This document shows, piece by piece, positions 18,702-28,024 of a DNA stretch of 64,000 bases. Within the stretch, counting starts at the first letter, position 1; each line of letters begins with the position of its first letter. The notes beneath the pieces were generated by a model, which had not been told where the DNA came from, ran no database searches, and saw only the letters and a list, made by a program, of their open reading frames with translations. Source of the DNA: Massilia sp. HP4 (lineage in GTDB: Bacteria; Pseudomonadota; Gammaproteobacteria; Burkholderiales; Burkholderiaceae_D); contig NZ_STGG01000064.1 in NCBI RefSeq assembly GCF_005222695.1, forward strand, positions 186,001 through 250,000. The letters run 5' to 3'. The position numbers were made by a program, and so were the translations under genes.

Positions 18702-20066
18702 TTATTTCTTGGCGTACCAGACGCCGATCTGGGAACCGATCAGGGTGACGTTGCCGCCCGTGCTCGAACTGCCGCTGGGCAGGACCGGGCGCTGCGGATA
18801 CGGCACGCCGTCGGCGTTCACGAAGATCAGCTCCTTGCCGGGCAGCTTTTCGTACAGGATGGCGAACGACGAGCCGCCGTAGTTGAACATCCCCATTTCC
18901 TGCCCCTTGCGCACCTGGGCGCCGCGCCGCATGCCGGGGTCGAACGCGACGCTCGACACCTCGCTCATGCCCAGCGGGATGCAGCACACATGGCCGTAAT
19001 CGGGGGTCTTGATGACGATGATCCCGCGCGCATTGACCTGGGCCAGATAGGGCAGCGAGGCGGTGGTGGCGCCGCCGAAGTCGGGCAAGACCAATTTATT
19101 GAAGAAGCAGCCGGGAATGGTGAACGGGTCGAACAGCACTTCGCCATTGACCGGCACCCACCAGCGATGGAAGTTGTACGGATTCAGGTAGGTCTGGAAG
19201 ATCGCGCCGCCTTCGAACATGTCGACCAGCTTGTAGTCGTCGATCAGCGCCTGCTGTTGCGGCACGGGCGAACTCAATATATCGGTCAGCGAATAATTCA
19301 TGTCCTTGAACCAGAACGCATCCTTGCGCGCGATATTCGCATCCCAGCGGAATACCGAGCCGTCGTTCGGGCAAATGACGGTCTGGTTCGACTCCGGATC
19401 GGCGATCGGCCGCGCCTGCCCGGGATCTTTAAACGTGCGGGTAAAGAAGGAATTCCAGCTTTTCCAGTAAGGCAGGGTTTCGGAATCCTTTTTCCACAAG
19501 GGGAACTGGTATTGCTCCTTGGCCGCCGGTGACAGCCACTGCTCGCCTTCGACGCGGAAACCCACGTTCGAGGCCGGGGTAGCGAGGAAGGCATTCCAGT
19601 CGGCCAGGATGTTCGACATCAGCACATTGAAGGTGGGCAGGCGGAACAGGGTCGTGCCGCTCTGGGTCGGGTCGATACCCACCACGAAGGCCGAGAACGG
19701 CAGGCCGACCAGGTCGTCATCGATGAAGCTCGGCGCGTGGGTGAGGATCGTGTTGAAGCCGTGCAGCAAGGTATCGACGTCCTTGATACGCGGGATCGGC
19801 ACGCCTTTCGCCTCGGGCGAATGCGCATCGATGATGTTCAGGTTTTCGGCGCAGGCATGATTGACGAGGAAGCGCACGACCTCGTTCTCTTCGATATAGT
19901 TGCCCAGCGCCTGCACCGAGGGCGCCAGCGGTTTTCGTTCGGCGCCCAGCACGCGGTCGAAATATGTCTGCATGCTGGGGCTGCCATATTGCGGCAGCCA
20001 GCCGCTTTGCAGATTGCTCGGATACGGATTGATCTCGAATTGCGCGTAATGCGGTGCAGTCGTCAT
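18702..20066 (-). CDS. Phosphatidylserine decarboxylase family protein
   Basis: The 454-residue protein is longer than proteobacterial Psd (~290) and has an extra N-terminal domain of ~180 residues. The C-terminal domain shows FNYGGSSFAIL, where self-cleavage between Gly and Ser (near residue 399) would create the pyruvoyl group and leave a ~56-residue alpha chain. No membrane segment is obvious. The same architecture occurs in decarboxylases acting on free amino acids (the fungal PsiD type), so a soluble amino-acid decarboxylase is as likely as phospholipid synthesis. It is the first gene of a pair with the C69 peptidase; AAGGAT precedes the ATG. Confidence 0.8.
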   Translation of the reverse strand: MTTAPHYAQFEINPYPSNLQSGWLPQYGSPSMQTYFDRVLGAERKPLAPSVQALGNYIEENEVVRFLVNHACAENLNIIDAHSPEAKGVPIPRIKDVDTLLHGFNTILTHAPSFIDDDLVGLPFSAFVVGIDPTQSGTTLFRLPTFNVLMSNILADWNAFLATPASNVGFRVEGEQWLSPAAKEQYQFPLWKKDSETLPYWKSWNSFFTRTFKDPGQARPIADPESNQTVICPNDGSVFRWDANIARKDAFWFKDMNYSLTDILSSPVPQQQALIDDYKLVDMFEGGAIFQTYLNPYNFHRWWVPVNGEVLFDPFTIPGCFFNKLVLPDFGGATTASLPYLAQVNARGIIVIKTPDYGHVCCIPLGMSEVSSVAFDPGMRRGAQVRKGQEMGMFNYGGSSFAILYEKLPGKELIFVNADGVPYPQRPVLPSGSSSTGGNVTLIGSQIGVWYAKK

Positions 20067-20086
20067 GGCATATCCTTGGACGGGGT

Positions 20087-20124
20087 AAAAAACGGAAAAA
20101 TCGACGTGGAAGATTTACCGTTTT
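20087..20124 (-). terminator. Terminator-like hairpin between the fds regulator and the PSD-family gene
   Basis: An AAAACGG...CCGTTTT inverted repeat with inner AAATC/GATTT arms has A/T runs on both sides. It follows the stop of the minus-strand regulator and precedes the PSD-family start. Confidence 0.5.
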
Positions 20125-20198
20125 AACCGCCGCCCGCGCGCGCCCATTTGATATGGATCAGTTCGCTTCCCGACCATCCTCGCTGGATAATCGGGACG

Positions 20199-21263
20199 CT
20201 AGAACAGGAACTGCGTATCGAGCCTGGTTCCGCACAGCGCGCCGTCATAGCCGGGCAGCTCCGACAACACCTGCTTGAACGCACCATTCGACATCGCCGC
20301 CTGCGCCGCCTTCAGGAGCGGCGTATCGAGCGCGCTGGCCTCGCAGGCCAGGAAATACTGCTCGCGAATGACGGGAATGAAGTCGAGGTCGAAGCGGCGC
20401 GCCGCCGTCTCGACGCCGAAGCCCACGTCGGCCATGTCGCTCGCCACATAGGCGGCCACCGCCGCGTGCGTGAATTCGGCGGTGCCGGAGCGGTTGATCA
20501 GCGCCGGGTCGGCTTTCATGTCGGCCAGCAGCAGTTCGAGCAGCACCCGCGTGCCGGAACCCTTCTGGCGGTTGACGAAGCGAAGATCCGGTCGCACCAG
20601 GTCGGCCAGCCCCGTCACGCCTTTCGGATTGCCCTTGGCGACAAAGATCCCCTGCATGCGGTAGGCGAGATGGAGCAGTGCGTGGCGCTCGGGATCGAGC
20701 CAGGGCCGGTACTTGGCCGCCGCCGCCTGCTCGAATTCACCCACCGGCAGATGAAAGCCCGCCAGGTCGCACTCGCCGCGCGCCAGCGCCGCCACCGCAT
20801 CGCTGCTGCCGCGGTAATTGATGTCGACCGTGACGCCCTGCTCATTGAGCTGCTTGACCAGCGCCGCCACCGCGAAGCCGTGCGAGGCGGTCATGCGCAC
20901 GACCTGGGCATCGGCCACCAGCACCCGCGCCAGTTCCTGCTGCAATTCAGAGGCCAGGCTATCGAGCGTGGGCGTCAGGCGGGCCTGGATGCGGCGGTCG
21001 GCCCACATCAGCTTTTCGGCCAGCGGAGACAGCACCGTGCCCTTGCCGCGCACCTTGTGGACCAGGTCCACGCCGAACTGCTCCGAGAACTGCTGCAGCA
21101 GCCCCCAGGCGTGGCGATACGACATGCCGCGCGCCGCAGCCGCCTTGCTGATCGAGCCGAGCTGGCTCACCGCCAGCAGCAGGCCAAGGAGCGCCGGCAG
21201 CGCGGTCGGTTCGCCCGAGGCGTCGCGCACGATCCAGTCGGGCCGTATCTCTACTCTGATCAT
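20199..21263 (-). CDS. ModE-like HTH regulator with periplasmic-binding-protein-type effector domain (putative fds regulator)
   Basis: The 354-residue protein has a winged helix of the ModE/LysR type at residues ~25-95 (SISKAAAARGMSYRHAWGLL). A substrate-binding-protein-like domain of the molybdate/LysR-effector type follows (VTVDINYRGSSDAVAALARG, FVNRQKGSGTRVLLE). Proteins of this type flank soluble formate dehydrogenase operons and probably sense molybdate, formate or a related signal. The ATG at 21263 is chosen over a TTG two codons earlier; AAGGAT lies upstream. It is divergent from fdsG, with 116 bp between them. Confidence 0.85.
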   Translation of the reverse strand: MIRVEIRPDWIVRDASGEPTALPALLGLLLAVSQLGSISKAAAARGMSYRHAWGLLQQFSEQFGVDLVHKVRGKGTVLSPLAEKLMWADRRIQARLTPTLDSLASELQQELARVLVADAQVVRMTASHGFAVAALVKQLNEQGVTVDINYRGSSDAVAALARGECDLAGFHLPVGEFEQAAAAKYRPWLDPERHALLHLAYRMQGIFVAKGNPKGVTGLADLVRPDLRFVNRQKGSGTRVLLELLLADMKADPALINRSGTAEFTHAAVAAYVASDMADVGFGVETAARRFDLDFIPVIREQYFLACEASALDTPLLKAAQAAMSNGAFKQVLSELPGYDGALCGTRLDTQFLF

Positions 21264-21337
21264 ATGCAAAATCCTTCATATTGAACGTGCTTCAAACGGG
21301 TGCTACTCTGGACGGAGCAGTAAATAAAAGCCGTTAT

Positions 21338-21357
21338 ATATGTTCCGATAAACATAT
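21338..21357. promoter_or_regulatory. Inverted repeat in the fds promoter region
   Basis: ATATGTT-N6-AACATAT is a perfect 7-bp dyad located 22 bp upstream of the fdsG start. An adjacent CGTTATATA resembles one ModE half-site. It may be the operator of the divergent ModE-like regulator. Confidence 0.4.
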
Positions 21358-21379
21358 GCAAGGCAGAGATGGAGACACC

Positions 21380-21880
21380 ATGCAATCACTAGACACCACC
21401 GACGCACCGCGCGTCATCGGCGACATCCTCGACCTTCACGTGCAGCATGGCGTGCTTGGCCAGGATGCCCTGCTCCCGGTCCTGCACGCGATCCAGGACC
21501 GCCTCGGCTTCATCCCGCCCGATGCGGTCGAGGGGCTGGCGCAAGCCTTCAATCTTTCGCGCGCCGAGGTGCATGGCGTGATCACCTTCTACCACTACTT
21601 CAAGACCACGCCGCCGGCGCGCTGCACGGTGCAGGTGTGCCGCGCCGAGGCCTGCCAGAGCATGGGCGGCGACGCCCTGCTGTCGCATGCCCGCCAGGCG
21701 CTGGGATGCGACCTGCATGAACACAGCGCCGACGGCGGCTTCGCACTGGAGCCGGTGTATTGCCTCGGCCACTGCGCGACCGCGCCCGCCATCATGATCA
21801 ACGACGCCGTCCACGCAAAGGTGACCCCGGCGCGTTTCGACAAGCTGCTCGCGAAAGCGACCACCAAGGTGGCCGCATGA
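21380..21880 (+). CDS. fdsG: NAD-dependent formate dehydrogenase gamma subunit (NuoE-like)
   Basis: The 166-residue subunit carries the thioredoxin-like [2Fe-2S] domain of NuoE. Ligands are the cysteines in CTVQVCRAEACQSMGG and CLGHCATAPA. It hands electrons to the FMN subunit in the soluble, cytoplasmic formate dehydrogenase. GGAG five bases before ATG 21380 sets the start. It is the first gene of fdsGBACD and its stop overlaps fdsB (ATGA). Confidence 0.95.
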   Translation: MQSLDTTDAPRVIGDILDLHVQHGVLGQDALLPVLHAIQDRLGFIPPDAVEGLAQAFNLSRAEVHGVITFYHYFKTTPPARCTVQVCRAEACQSMGGDALLSHARQALGCDLHEHSADGGFALEPVYCLGHCATAPAIMINDAVHAKVTPARFDKLLAKATTKVAA

Positions 21881-23436
21881 GCGTGCGCATCCATGTCCCG
21901 GCCGATTCGGCAGCATTGGCCCTGGGCGCCGACGACGTCGCCAGCGCGATCGTGCGCGAGGCGGCGCAGCGCGGCATCGCCATCGAACTGGTGCGCAATG
22001 GCACGCGCGGCCTGCTGTACCTCGAACCGCTGGTCGAAGTGGGCACGCCCGACGGCCGCATCGGCTTCGGCAACGTCGACGAAGACGATGTGGCGGCCCT
22101 GTTCGATGCCGGTTTCCACAATGGCGAATCCACGCACCGCCTGTCTCTCGGCCTCGTCGACCAGATTCCCTATCTGGCCAGGCAGACCCGCCTGACCTTC
22201 GCCCGCTGCGGCATCACCGATCCGTTGTCGCTTAGCGACTATGAAGCCCACGGCGGCTACCGCGGCCTGCGCCAGGCCATCACCATGACCGGCGCCGACA
22301 TCGTCGCCGCGGTGACCGCCTCGGGCCTGCGCGGACGCGGCGGCGCCGCCTTCCCCACCGGGATCAAGTGGAACACGGTGCTGCGCGCGCCCGGCTACCA
22401 GAAATACATCGTGTGCAATGCCGACGAAGGCGATTCCGGCACCTTCGCCGACCGCATCGTCATGGAAAGCGATCCCTTCGTCCTGATCGAGGGCATGACC
22501 ATCGCCGGCCTCGCGGTCGGCGCCACCCGCGGCTACATCTACGTGCGCAGCGAGTATCCGCATGCGATCGCCGCGCTGAACCACGCGATCGGCACCGCCA
22601 CCCGCGCAGGCCTGCTCGGACCGAACGTCGCCGGCAGCGGCCGCGCCTTCGAGCTCGAGGTGCGCAAGGGCGCCGGCGCCTATATCTGCGGCGAAGAAAC
22701 CGCCCTGCTCGAGAGCATCGAAGGCAAGCGCGGCGTGGTGCGCGCCAAGCCGCCCCTGCCCGCGCTGGCCGGCCTGTTCGGCCAGCCGACCGTGATCAAC
22801 AATGTGCTGTCGCTGGCCTCGGTGCCGGTCATCCTCGACCAGGGCGCCCAGTTCTACCAGGACTTCGGCATGGGCCGCTCGCGCGGCACCCTGCCGGTGC
22901 AGTTGGCCGGCAATATCAAGCACGGCGGTCTGATCGAACTGGCGTTTGGCACCACCCTGCGCGAGATCTTGTACGAGTATGGCGGCGGCAGCGCCAGCGG
23001 GCGGCCGATCAAGGCGGTGCAGGTCGGTGGCCCGCTGGGCGCCTACCTCCCCGAGTCGCAGTGGGACACCCCGCTCGACTACGAAGCCTTCGCCGCCCTG
23101 TGGGCGGTGCTGGGCCACGGTGGCATCGTGGTCCACGACGACAGCGCCGACATGGCGAATCTGGCGCGTTACGCGATGGAGTTCTGCGCCGTCGAATCCT
23201 GCGGCAAATGCACGCCCTGCCGTATCGGCTCCACCCGCGGCGTCGAGGTGATCGACAAGATCCGCAATGGCACCGAGCGCCCGCAACAGGTCATCCTGCT
23301 GCGCAGCCTGTGCGACACCATGCTCAACGGTTCGCTGTGCGCCATGGGCGGCATGACGCCCTACCCGGTGCTGTCGGCGCTGAACCACTTCCCGCAAGAC
23401 TTCGGCCAGGTGGCCGGCGACGAATTGGCCGCCTGA
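21877..23436 (+). CDS. fdsB: NAD-dependent formate dehydrogenase beta subunit (NuoF-like)
   Basis: The 519-residue flavoprotein transfers electrons from formate to NAD+. It combines an N-terminal [2Fe-2S]-type domain with the NuoF core: the NAD/FMN motif GRGGAAFPTGIKW, NADEGDSGTFADR, and the [4Fe-4S] motif ESCGKCTPCRIGSTRG. It starts in the ATGA overlap with fdsG. Nothing appears missing. Confidence 0.96.
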   Translation: MSVRIHVPADSAALALGADDVASAIVREAAQRGIAIELVRNGTRGLLYLEPLVEVGTPDGRIGFGNVDEDDVAALFDAGFHNGESTHRLSLGLVDQIPYLARQTRLTFARCGITDPLSLSDYEAHGGYRGLRQAITMTGADIVAAVTASGLRGRGGAAFPTGIKWNTVLRAPGYQKYIVCNADEGDSGTFADRIVMESDPFVLIEGMTIAGLAVGATRGYIYVRSEYPHAIAALNHAIGTATRAGLLGPNVAGSGRAFELEVRKGAGAYICGEETALLESIEGKRGVVRAKPPLPALAGLFGQPTVINNVLSLASVPVILDQGAQFYQDFGMGRSRGTLPVQLAGNIKHGGLIELAFGTTLREILYEYGGGSASGRPIKAVQVGGPLGAYLPESQWDTPLDYEAFAALWAVLGHGGIVVHDDSADMANLARYAMEFCAVESCGKCTPCRIGSTRGVEVIDKIRNGTERPQQVILLRSLCDTMLNGSLCAMGGMTPYPVLSALNHFPQDFGQVAGDELAA

Positions 23437-23456
23437 GTGCTGCCCAGGAGAACCCC

Positions 23457-26306
23457 ATGATCGAAACCATCCTCACCCGCGATTTCGGCACGCCAGCCAA
23501 GGAAATCCACCTCGCCACCGAGATGATCACCTTGAGCATCGACGGCGTGCAGGTGACCGTCCCGGCCGGGACCTCGCTGATGCGCGCGGCGGCCGAGAAC
23601 AGCATCAACATCCCCAAGCTGTGCGCCACCGACAGCCTGGAGCCGTTCGGCTCCTGCCGCCTGTGCCTGGTCGAGATCGAGGGCCGCCGCGGCTATCCGG
23701 CCTCGTGCACCACGCCGGCCGAAGCGGGCATGATCGTGCGCACCCAGAGCCCCAAGCTGCAAGAAGTGCGCAAGGGCGTGATGGAGCTGTACATCTCCGA
23801 CCACCCGCTCGACTGCCTGACCTGCCCCGCCAACGGCAATTGCGAGCTGCAGGACATGGCCGGCGTCACCGGCCTGCGCGAAGTACGCTACGGCTACGAC
23901 GGCGCCAACCATCTGAAACTGAAGAAAGACGAGAGCAACCCCTACTTCACCTTCGACTCCTCGAAGTGCATCGTCTGCAACCGCTGCGTGCGCGCCTGCG
24001 AGGAAACGCAAGGCACCTTCGCCCTGACGATCTCGGGGCGCGGCTTCGACGCGCGCGTCGCGGCCGGCCAGAGCGAGGCGTTCATGGATTCCGAGTGCGT
24101 CTCGTGCGGCGCCTGCGTCGAAGCCTGCCCGACCGCCACCCTCACCGAGAAATCGGTCATCTGGCTCGGCCAGGCCGAGCACAGCATCACGACCACATGC
24201 GCCTATTGCGGTGTCGGTTGCTCGCTCAAGGCCGAAATGAAGGGCAACGAGGTGGTGCGCATGGTGCCGGCCAAGGATGGCAAGGCCAACGAAGGCCATG
24301 CCTGCGTCAAGGGCCGCTTCGCCTGGGGCTATGCCACCCACAAGGACCGCATCATGAAACCGATGATCCGCGCCAAGATCACCGACCCGTGGAAGGAAGT
24401 GTCGTGGGATGAAGCCCTCGACTACGCGGCCTCGGAATTCAAGCGCATCCAGGCCAAGCACGGCCGGGATGCGATCGGCGGCATCGTCTCGTCGCGTTGC
24501 ACCAACGAAGAAGGCTATCTGGTGCAAAAGCTGGTGCGCGCGGCGTTTGGCAACAATAACGTCGACACGTGCGCCCGCGTATGCCACTCGCCGACCGGCT
24601 ACGGCCTGAAAACCACGCTCGGCGAATCGGCCGGCACCCAGACTTTCAAATCCATCGAGAAGGCCGACGTGGTGCTGGTCATCGGCGCCAACCCGACCGA
24701 CGGCCACCCGGTATTCGCCTCGCGCATGAAGAAGCGCCTGCGCCAGGGCGCGCGCCTGATCGTCATCGATCCACGCCGCATCGACCTGGTCAAGTCGCCG
24801 CATATCCGCGCCGAGCACCACCTGCAGCTGCGGCCCGGCACCAACGTCGCGATGGTCAGCGCGCTGGCCCACGTCATCGTGACCGAAAACCTGATGGCCA
24901 ACGACTTCATTGCCGAGCGCTGCGACCTGCGCGCCTTCGCGCAGTGGCGCGACTTCGTCGCCCAGCCCGGGAATTCGCCGGAAGCGACCGAGGCCATCAC
25001 CGGCGTGCCGGCGCAGCAGGTGCGCGAGGCGGCCCGCCTGTATGCGCTCGGCGGCAATGGTGCGATCTTCTACGGCCTGGGCGTGACCGAACATGCGCAG
25101 GGTTCGACCGCCGTGATGGGCATCGCCAACCTGGCCATGGTGACCGGCAACGTCGGCCGCGCCGGCGTCGGCGTCAATCCGCTGCGCGGGCAGAACAATG
25201 TGCAGGGCTCTTGCGACATCGGCTCCTTCCCGCATGAACTGCCGGGCTACCGCCACGTCTCGGACACCATCGTGCGCACCGCGTTCGAAGAGGCGTGGGG
25301 CGTGCCGCTGCAGGCCGAACCGGGCCTGCGCATTCCGAACATGTTCGAGGCGGCCCTCGACGGCAGCTTCATGGGCCTGTATTGCCAGGGCGAGGACATC
25401 GTCCAGTCCGACCCGAATACCCAGCACGTCACCTCGGCGCTCGAATCGATGGAGTGCATCGTGGTGCAAGATATCTTCCTGAACGAGACCGCCAAGTATG
25501 CCCATGTGCTGCTGCCGGGTTCCTCGTTCCTGGAAAAGGACGGCACCTTCACCAATGCCGAACGGCGCATCTCGCGCGTGCGCAAGGTGATGCCGCCACG
25601 GGCCGGCTACGCCGACTGGGAAGTGACGATGGCGCTGTCGAACCGCCTGGGTTATCCGATGAACTACCGCCATCCGTCCGAGATCATGGACGAGATCGCG
25701 CGTCTCACGCCGACCTTCTCCGGCGTGAGCTACAAGCGCCTGGACGAACTGGGCAGCATCCAGTGGCCATGCAACGACGAGGCTCCGGAAGGCACGCCGA
25801 CCATGCACGTCGACGGCTTCGTGCGCGGCAAGGGCCGCTTCATCATCACGCAATACGTCGCCACCGACGAGAAAGTGACGCGCAAGTACCCGCTGATCCT
25901 GACCACCGGCCGCATCCTGTCGCAGTACAACGTCGGCGCGCAGACGCGCCGCACCGAGAACGTGCGCTGGCACGCCGAAGACCGGCTCGAGATCCACCCG
26001 CACGATGCCCAGGAACGCGGCATCGAGGACGGCCAGTGGGTCGGGGTGCAAAGCCGCGCCGGCGAGACGGTATTGCGCGCCAAGATCACCGAGCGCATGC
26101 AGCCGGGCGTGGTATACACCACCTTCCACTTCCCCGAATCGGGCGCCAACGTCATCACGACCGAGAACTCCGACTGGGCCACCAACTGCCCGGAATACAA
26201 GGTGACCGCGGTGCAGGTGATGCATGTGCAGCAGCAGTCGGACTGGCAGCTGGAATATGCCCGCTTCAACCGCGAGCAGCTGGGCCTGGCGGAGCCGGTC
26301 GCATGA
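23457..26306 (+). CDS. fdsA: Formate dehydrogenase alpha (catalytic molybdenum) subunit
   Basis: The 949-residue catalytic subunit oxidises formate to CO2 at a Mo-bis-MGD centre. The N-terminus is a NuoG-like ferredoxin region with [2Fe-2S] cysteines (CRLCLVEIEG), the CxxCxxNxxC-type cluster site (CLTCPANGNCEL) and two ferredoxin clusters (CIVCNRCVRAC, CVSCGACVEAC). The molybdopterin domain begins with CAYCGVGCSLKAE, and the active-site Cys is in ARVCHSPTGYG. CAGGAGAA precedes ATG 23457. It needs FdhD (fdsC, downstream) for sulfuration. Confidence 0.97.
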   Translation: MIETILTRDFGTPAKEIHLATEMITLSIDGVQVTVPAGTSLMRAAAENSINIPKLCATDSLEPFGSCRLCLVEIEGRRGYPASCTTPAEAGMIVRTQSPKLQEVRKGVMELYISDHPLDCLTCPANGNCELQDMAGVTGLREVRYGYDGANHLKLKKDESNPYFTFDSSKCIVCNRCVRACEETQGTFALTISGRGFDARVAAGQSEAFMDSECVSCGACVEACPTATLTEKSVIWLGQAEHSITTTCAYCGVGCSLKAEMKGNEVVRMVPAKDGKANEGHACVKGRFAWGYATHKDRIMKPMIRAKITDPWKEVSWDEALDYAASEFKRIQAKHGRDAIGGIVSSRCTNEEGYLVQKLVRAAFGNNNVDTCARVCHSPTGYGLKTTLGESAGTQTFKSIEKADVVLVIGANPTDGHPVFASRMKKRLRQGARLIVIDPRRIDLVKSPHIRAEHHLQLRPGTNVAMVSALAHVIVTENLMANDFIAERCDLRAFAQWRDFVAQPGNSPEATEAITGVPAQQVREAARLYALGGNGAIFYGLGVTEHAQGSTAVMGIANLAMVTGNVGRAGVGVNPLRGQNNVQGSCDIGSFPHELPGYRHVSDTIVRTAFEEAWGVPLQAEPGLRIPNMFEAALDGSFMGLYCQGEDIVQSDPNTQHVTSALESMECIVVQDIFLNETAKYAHVLLPGSSFLEKDGTFTNAERRISRVRKVMPPRAGYADWEVTMALSNRLGYPMNYRHPSEIMDEIARLTPTFSGVSYKRLDELGSIQWPCNDEAPEGTPTMHVDGFVRGKGRFIITQYVATDEKVTRKYPLILTTGRILSQYNVGAQTRRTENVRWHAEDRLEIHPHDAQERGIEDGQWVGVQSRAGETVLRAKITERMQPGVVYTTFHFPESGANVITTENSDWATNCPEYKVTAVQVMHVQQQSDWQLEYARFNREQLGLAEPVA

Positions 26307-27160
26307 TGTGCGCGCTCGACATCGAGGAGCAAGCCGAGGTGGAGCCGGCTTTCCACCGAACGCCCAGCGCGCGCATGGCGGTGGCGCGCATGCGCACCGG
26401 CGTGCTTGACGGCGCCGAGGACGAGCTGGCCGAAGAAGTGCCAGTGGCGCTCGAGTACAACGGCGTCTCGCACGCCGTGATGCTGGCCACGCCGGCCGAC
26501 CTGGAGGAATTCGCGCTCGGCTTTTCGCTCAGCGAAGGCATCGTCGCTTCGTCCGCCGAATTCTACGGGGTCGAGATCGGGTTCGGCGCGGCCGGCATCA
26601 CTGCCCACATCGACGTCGCCACGGCCGCCTTCATGCGCCTCAAGGAACGGCGGCGCAGCCTGGCCGGCCGCACCGGCTGCGGCCTGTGCGGCGCCGACAG
26701 CCTGGCCCAGGTGATCCGCCCGCTGCCCTTTTTGGCGCCGACCCGGGCGCTGTCCGGCGCGGCGATCCGGCGCGCCGTGGCCCAGGTGCGGCAGCAGCAG
26801 CCACTCAACCGCCTCACCGGCGCCACCCACGCGGCACTCTGGTGCGGCCGTGACGGCGCGCCGCGCGCGGCCTTCGAAGATGTGGGCCGCCACAACGCGC
26901 TCGACAAGCTGATCGGCGGCCTGCACCTGGAAGGCGCCGACCTGCAAGACGGTTTTGTCTTGATCACCAGCCGCGCCAGCGTCGAGATGGTGCAGAAGGC
27001 TGCCACTGTCGGCATCGCCGCCCTGGTGGCGATTTCGGCCCCCACCGCGCTCGCGGCCCGCACCGCGCAGGATTGCGGCCTGACCCTGGTCGCCTTCGCC
27101 CGCGGCGACGACTTCGTCGCCTACGCACATGGCGCCAACATCGCAATGGATAAAGCATGA
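26303..27160 (+). CDS. fdsC: Formate dehydrogenase accessory sulfurtransferase FdhD
   Basis: The ~285-residue chaperone transfers sulfur from IscS to the molybdenum cofactor before insertion in FdsA. The CxxC motif is in RTGCGLCGADS, and the EDVGRHNALDKLIG motif is characteristic of FdhD. Its start overlaps the fdsA stop (ATGA); a second ATG follows immediately. Also known as fdhD. Confidence 0.95.
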   Translation: MMCALDIEEQAEVEPAFHRTPSARMAVARMRTGVLDGAEDELAEEVPVALEYNGVSHAVMLATPADLEEFALGFSLSEGIVASSAEFYGVEIGFGAAGITAHIDVATAAFMRLKERRRSLAGRTGCGLCGADSLAQVIRPLPFLAPTRALSGAAIRRAVAQVRQQQPLNRLTGATHAALWCGRDGAPRAAFEDVGRHNALDKLIGGLHLEGADLQDGFVLITSRASVEMVQKAATVGIAALVAISAPTALAARTAQDCGLTLVAFARGDDFVAYAHGANIAMDKA

Positions 27161-27411
27161 ATATCGAGAACCTGGTCACCATGGCCAACCAGATCGGCAC
27201 CTTCTTCGAGTCCTATCCGAACCAGCAGGAAGGCCGCACCGAGATCGCCAACCACCTGCAGCGCTTCTGGGCGCCGCGCATGCGCAGCCAGCTGTTTTCG
27301 CACATCGACCAGACGCAGGGCGAAGGACTCAGGCCGATCGTGATCGAGGCGCTGGTCGAGCACCGGCGCGAGCACATGCCGCCGCCGCCGCCGGGTGGCG
27401 ACGCGGGCTGA
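27157..27411 (+). CDS. fdsD: Formate dehydrogenase delta subunit
   Basis: The 84-residue protein is the small FdsD family member (MNIENLVTMANQIGTFFESY), needed for active formate dehydrogenase assembly in related bacteria. It starts in an ATGA overlap with fdsC and ends the operon. The C-terminus is Pro/Gly rich. Confidence 0.93.
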   Translation: MNIENLVTMANQIGTFFESYPNQQEGRTEIANHLQRFWAPRMRSQLFSHIDQTQGEGLRPIVIEALVEHRREHMPPPPPGGDAG

Positions 27412-27510
27412 TCCCGCAGGTACGGTCCGTTGACCTGGGGTGGACGGCTTGCCCGCCCATCCCACTCCATCCCCCCACCCGGCGATTTCCATCGATCGCC
27501 AGGCAGGTTT

Positions 27511-27939
27511 TCAGGCCTGCGCCATCTCGAGTTGCGCCAGGCGCGCGCGCAGCTTGCGCTCCTCGCCCCAGCGTTCGGTCTCGTCGCGCACCAGGGCGAT
27601 GATCGACGTCACTTCCCCACCAGGACCATGCAGTAGCGCGACCGTAAACGCGATCGACAAGGGCTTGTCGTCCTTGTGCAACGCCGGCACGCGCAGCACG
27701 TCGGCGCCGTAGCGCGTCTCGCCGGTGGCCATGGTCTTGTGGTAGCCGTCCCAGTGACGCTGGCGCTGGCGCTGCGGGATGATCAGGTCCAGCGACTGGC
27801 CGATCGCCTCGCTCTCGGTGAAGCCGAAGATGCGCGTCGCGGCCGCATTCCAGAAAGTGATGTTGCCTGCCGCATCGCACACGACGACGGCGTCGCCCAG
27901 GGCCTGCAGCAGTTGTTGAAAATCGATATTGGTTTGCAT
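27511..27939 (-). CDS. Single PAS domain protein
   Basis: The 142-residue protein is essentially one PAS domain (DAVVVCDAAGNITFWNAAATR to a PAC motif, TSIIALVRDET) and a short C-terminal helix. No output domain is present. Such PAS modules bind small ligands, haem or flavin; none can be assigned. ATG 27939 is chosen because of a GGAAG upstream. It is convergent with fdsD, and its position between the formate and oxalate loci may reflect a linked sensory role (speculative). Confidence 0.82.
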   Translation of the reverse strand: MQTNIDFQQLLQALGDAVVVCDAAGNITFWNAAATRIFGFTESEAIGQSLDLIIPQRQRQRHWDGYHKTMATGETRYGADVLRVPALHKDDKPLSIAFTVALLHGPGGEVTSIIALVRDETERWGEERKLRARLAQLEMAQA

Positions 27940-28024
27940 GATTATTCTTCCCCCGTAAATGCAAAATGCGCGCCGCAAGCAGACGGCGCGCACCAGACCT
28001 TCATTTATCCTACCAGGCTGCCGG

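Noticed and set aside
22368..23456. Upstream extension of fdsA across fdsB
   Set aside because: It overlaps fdsB in another frame; ATG 23457 has an SD and homology begins there.
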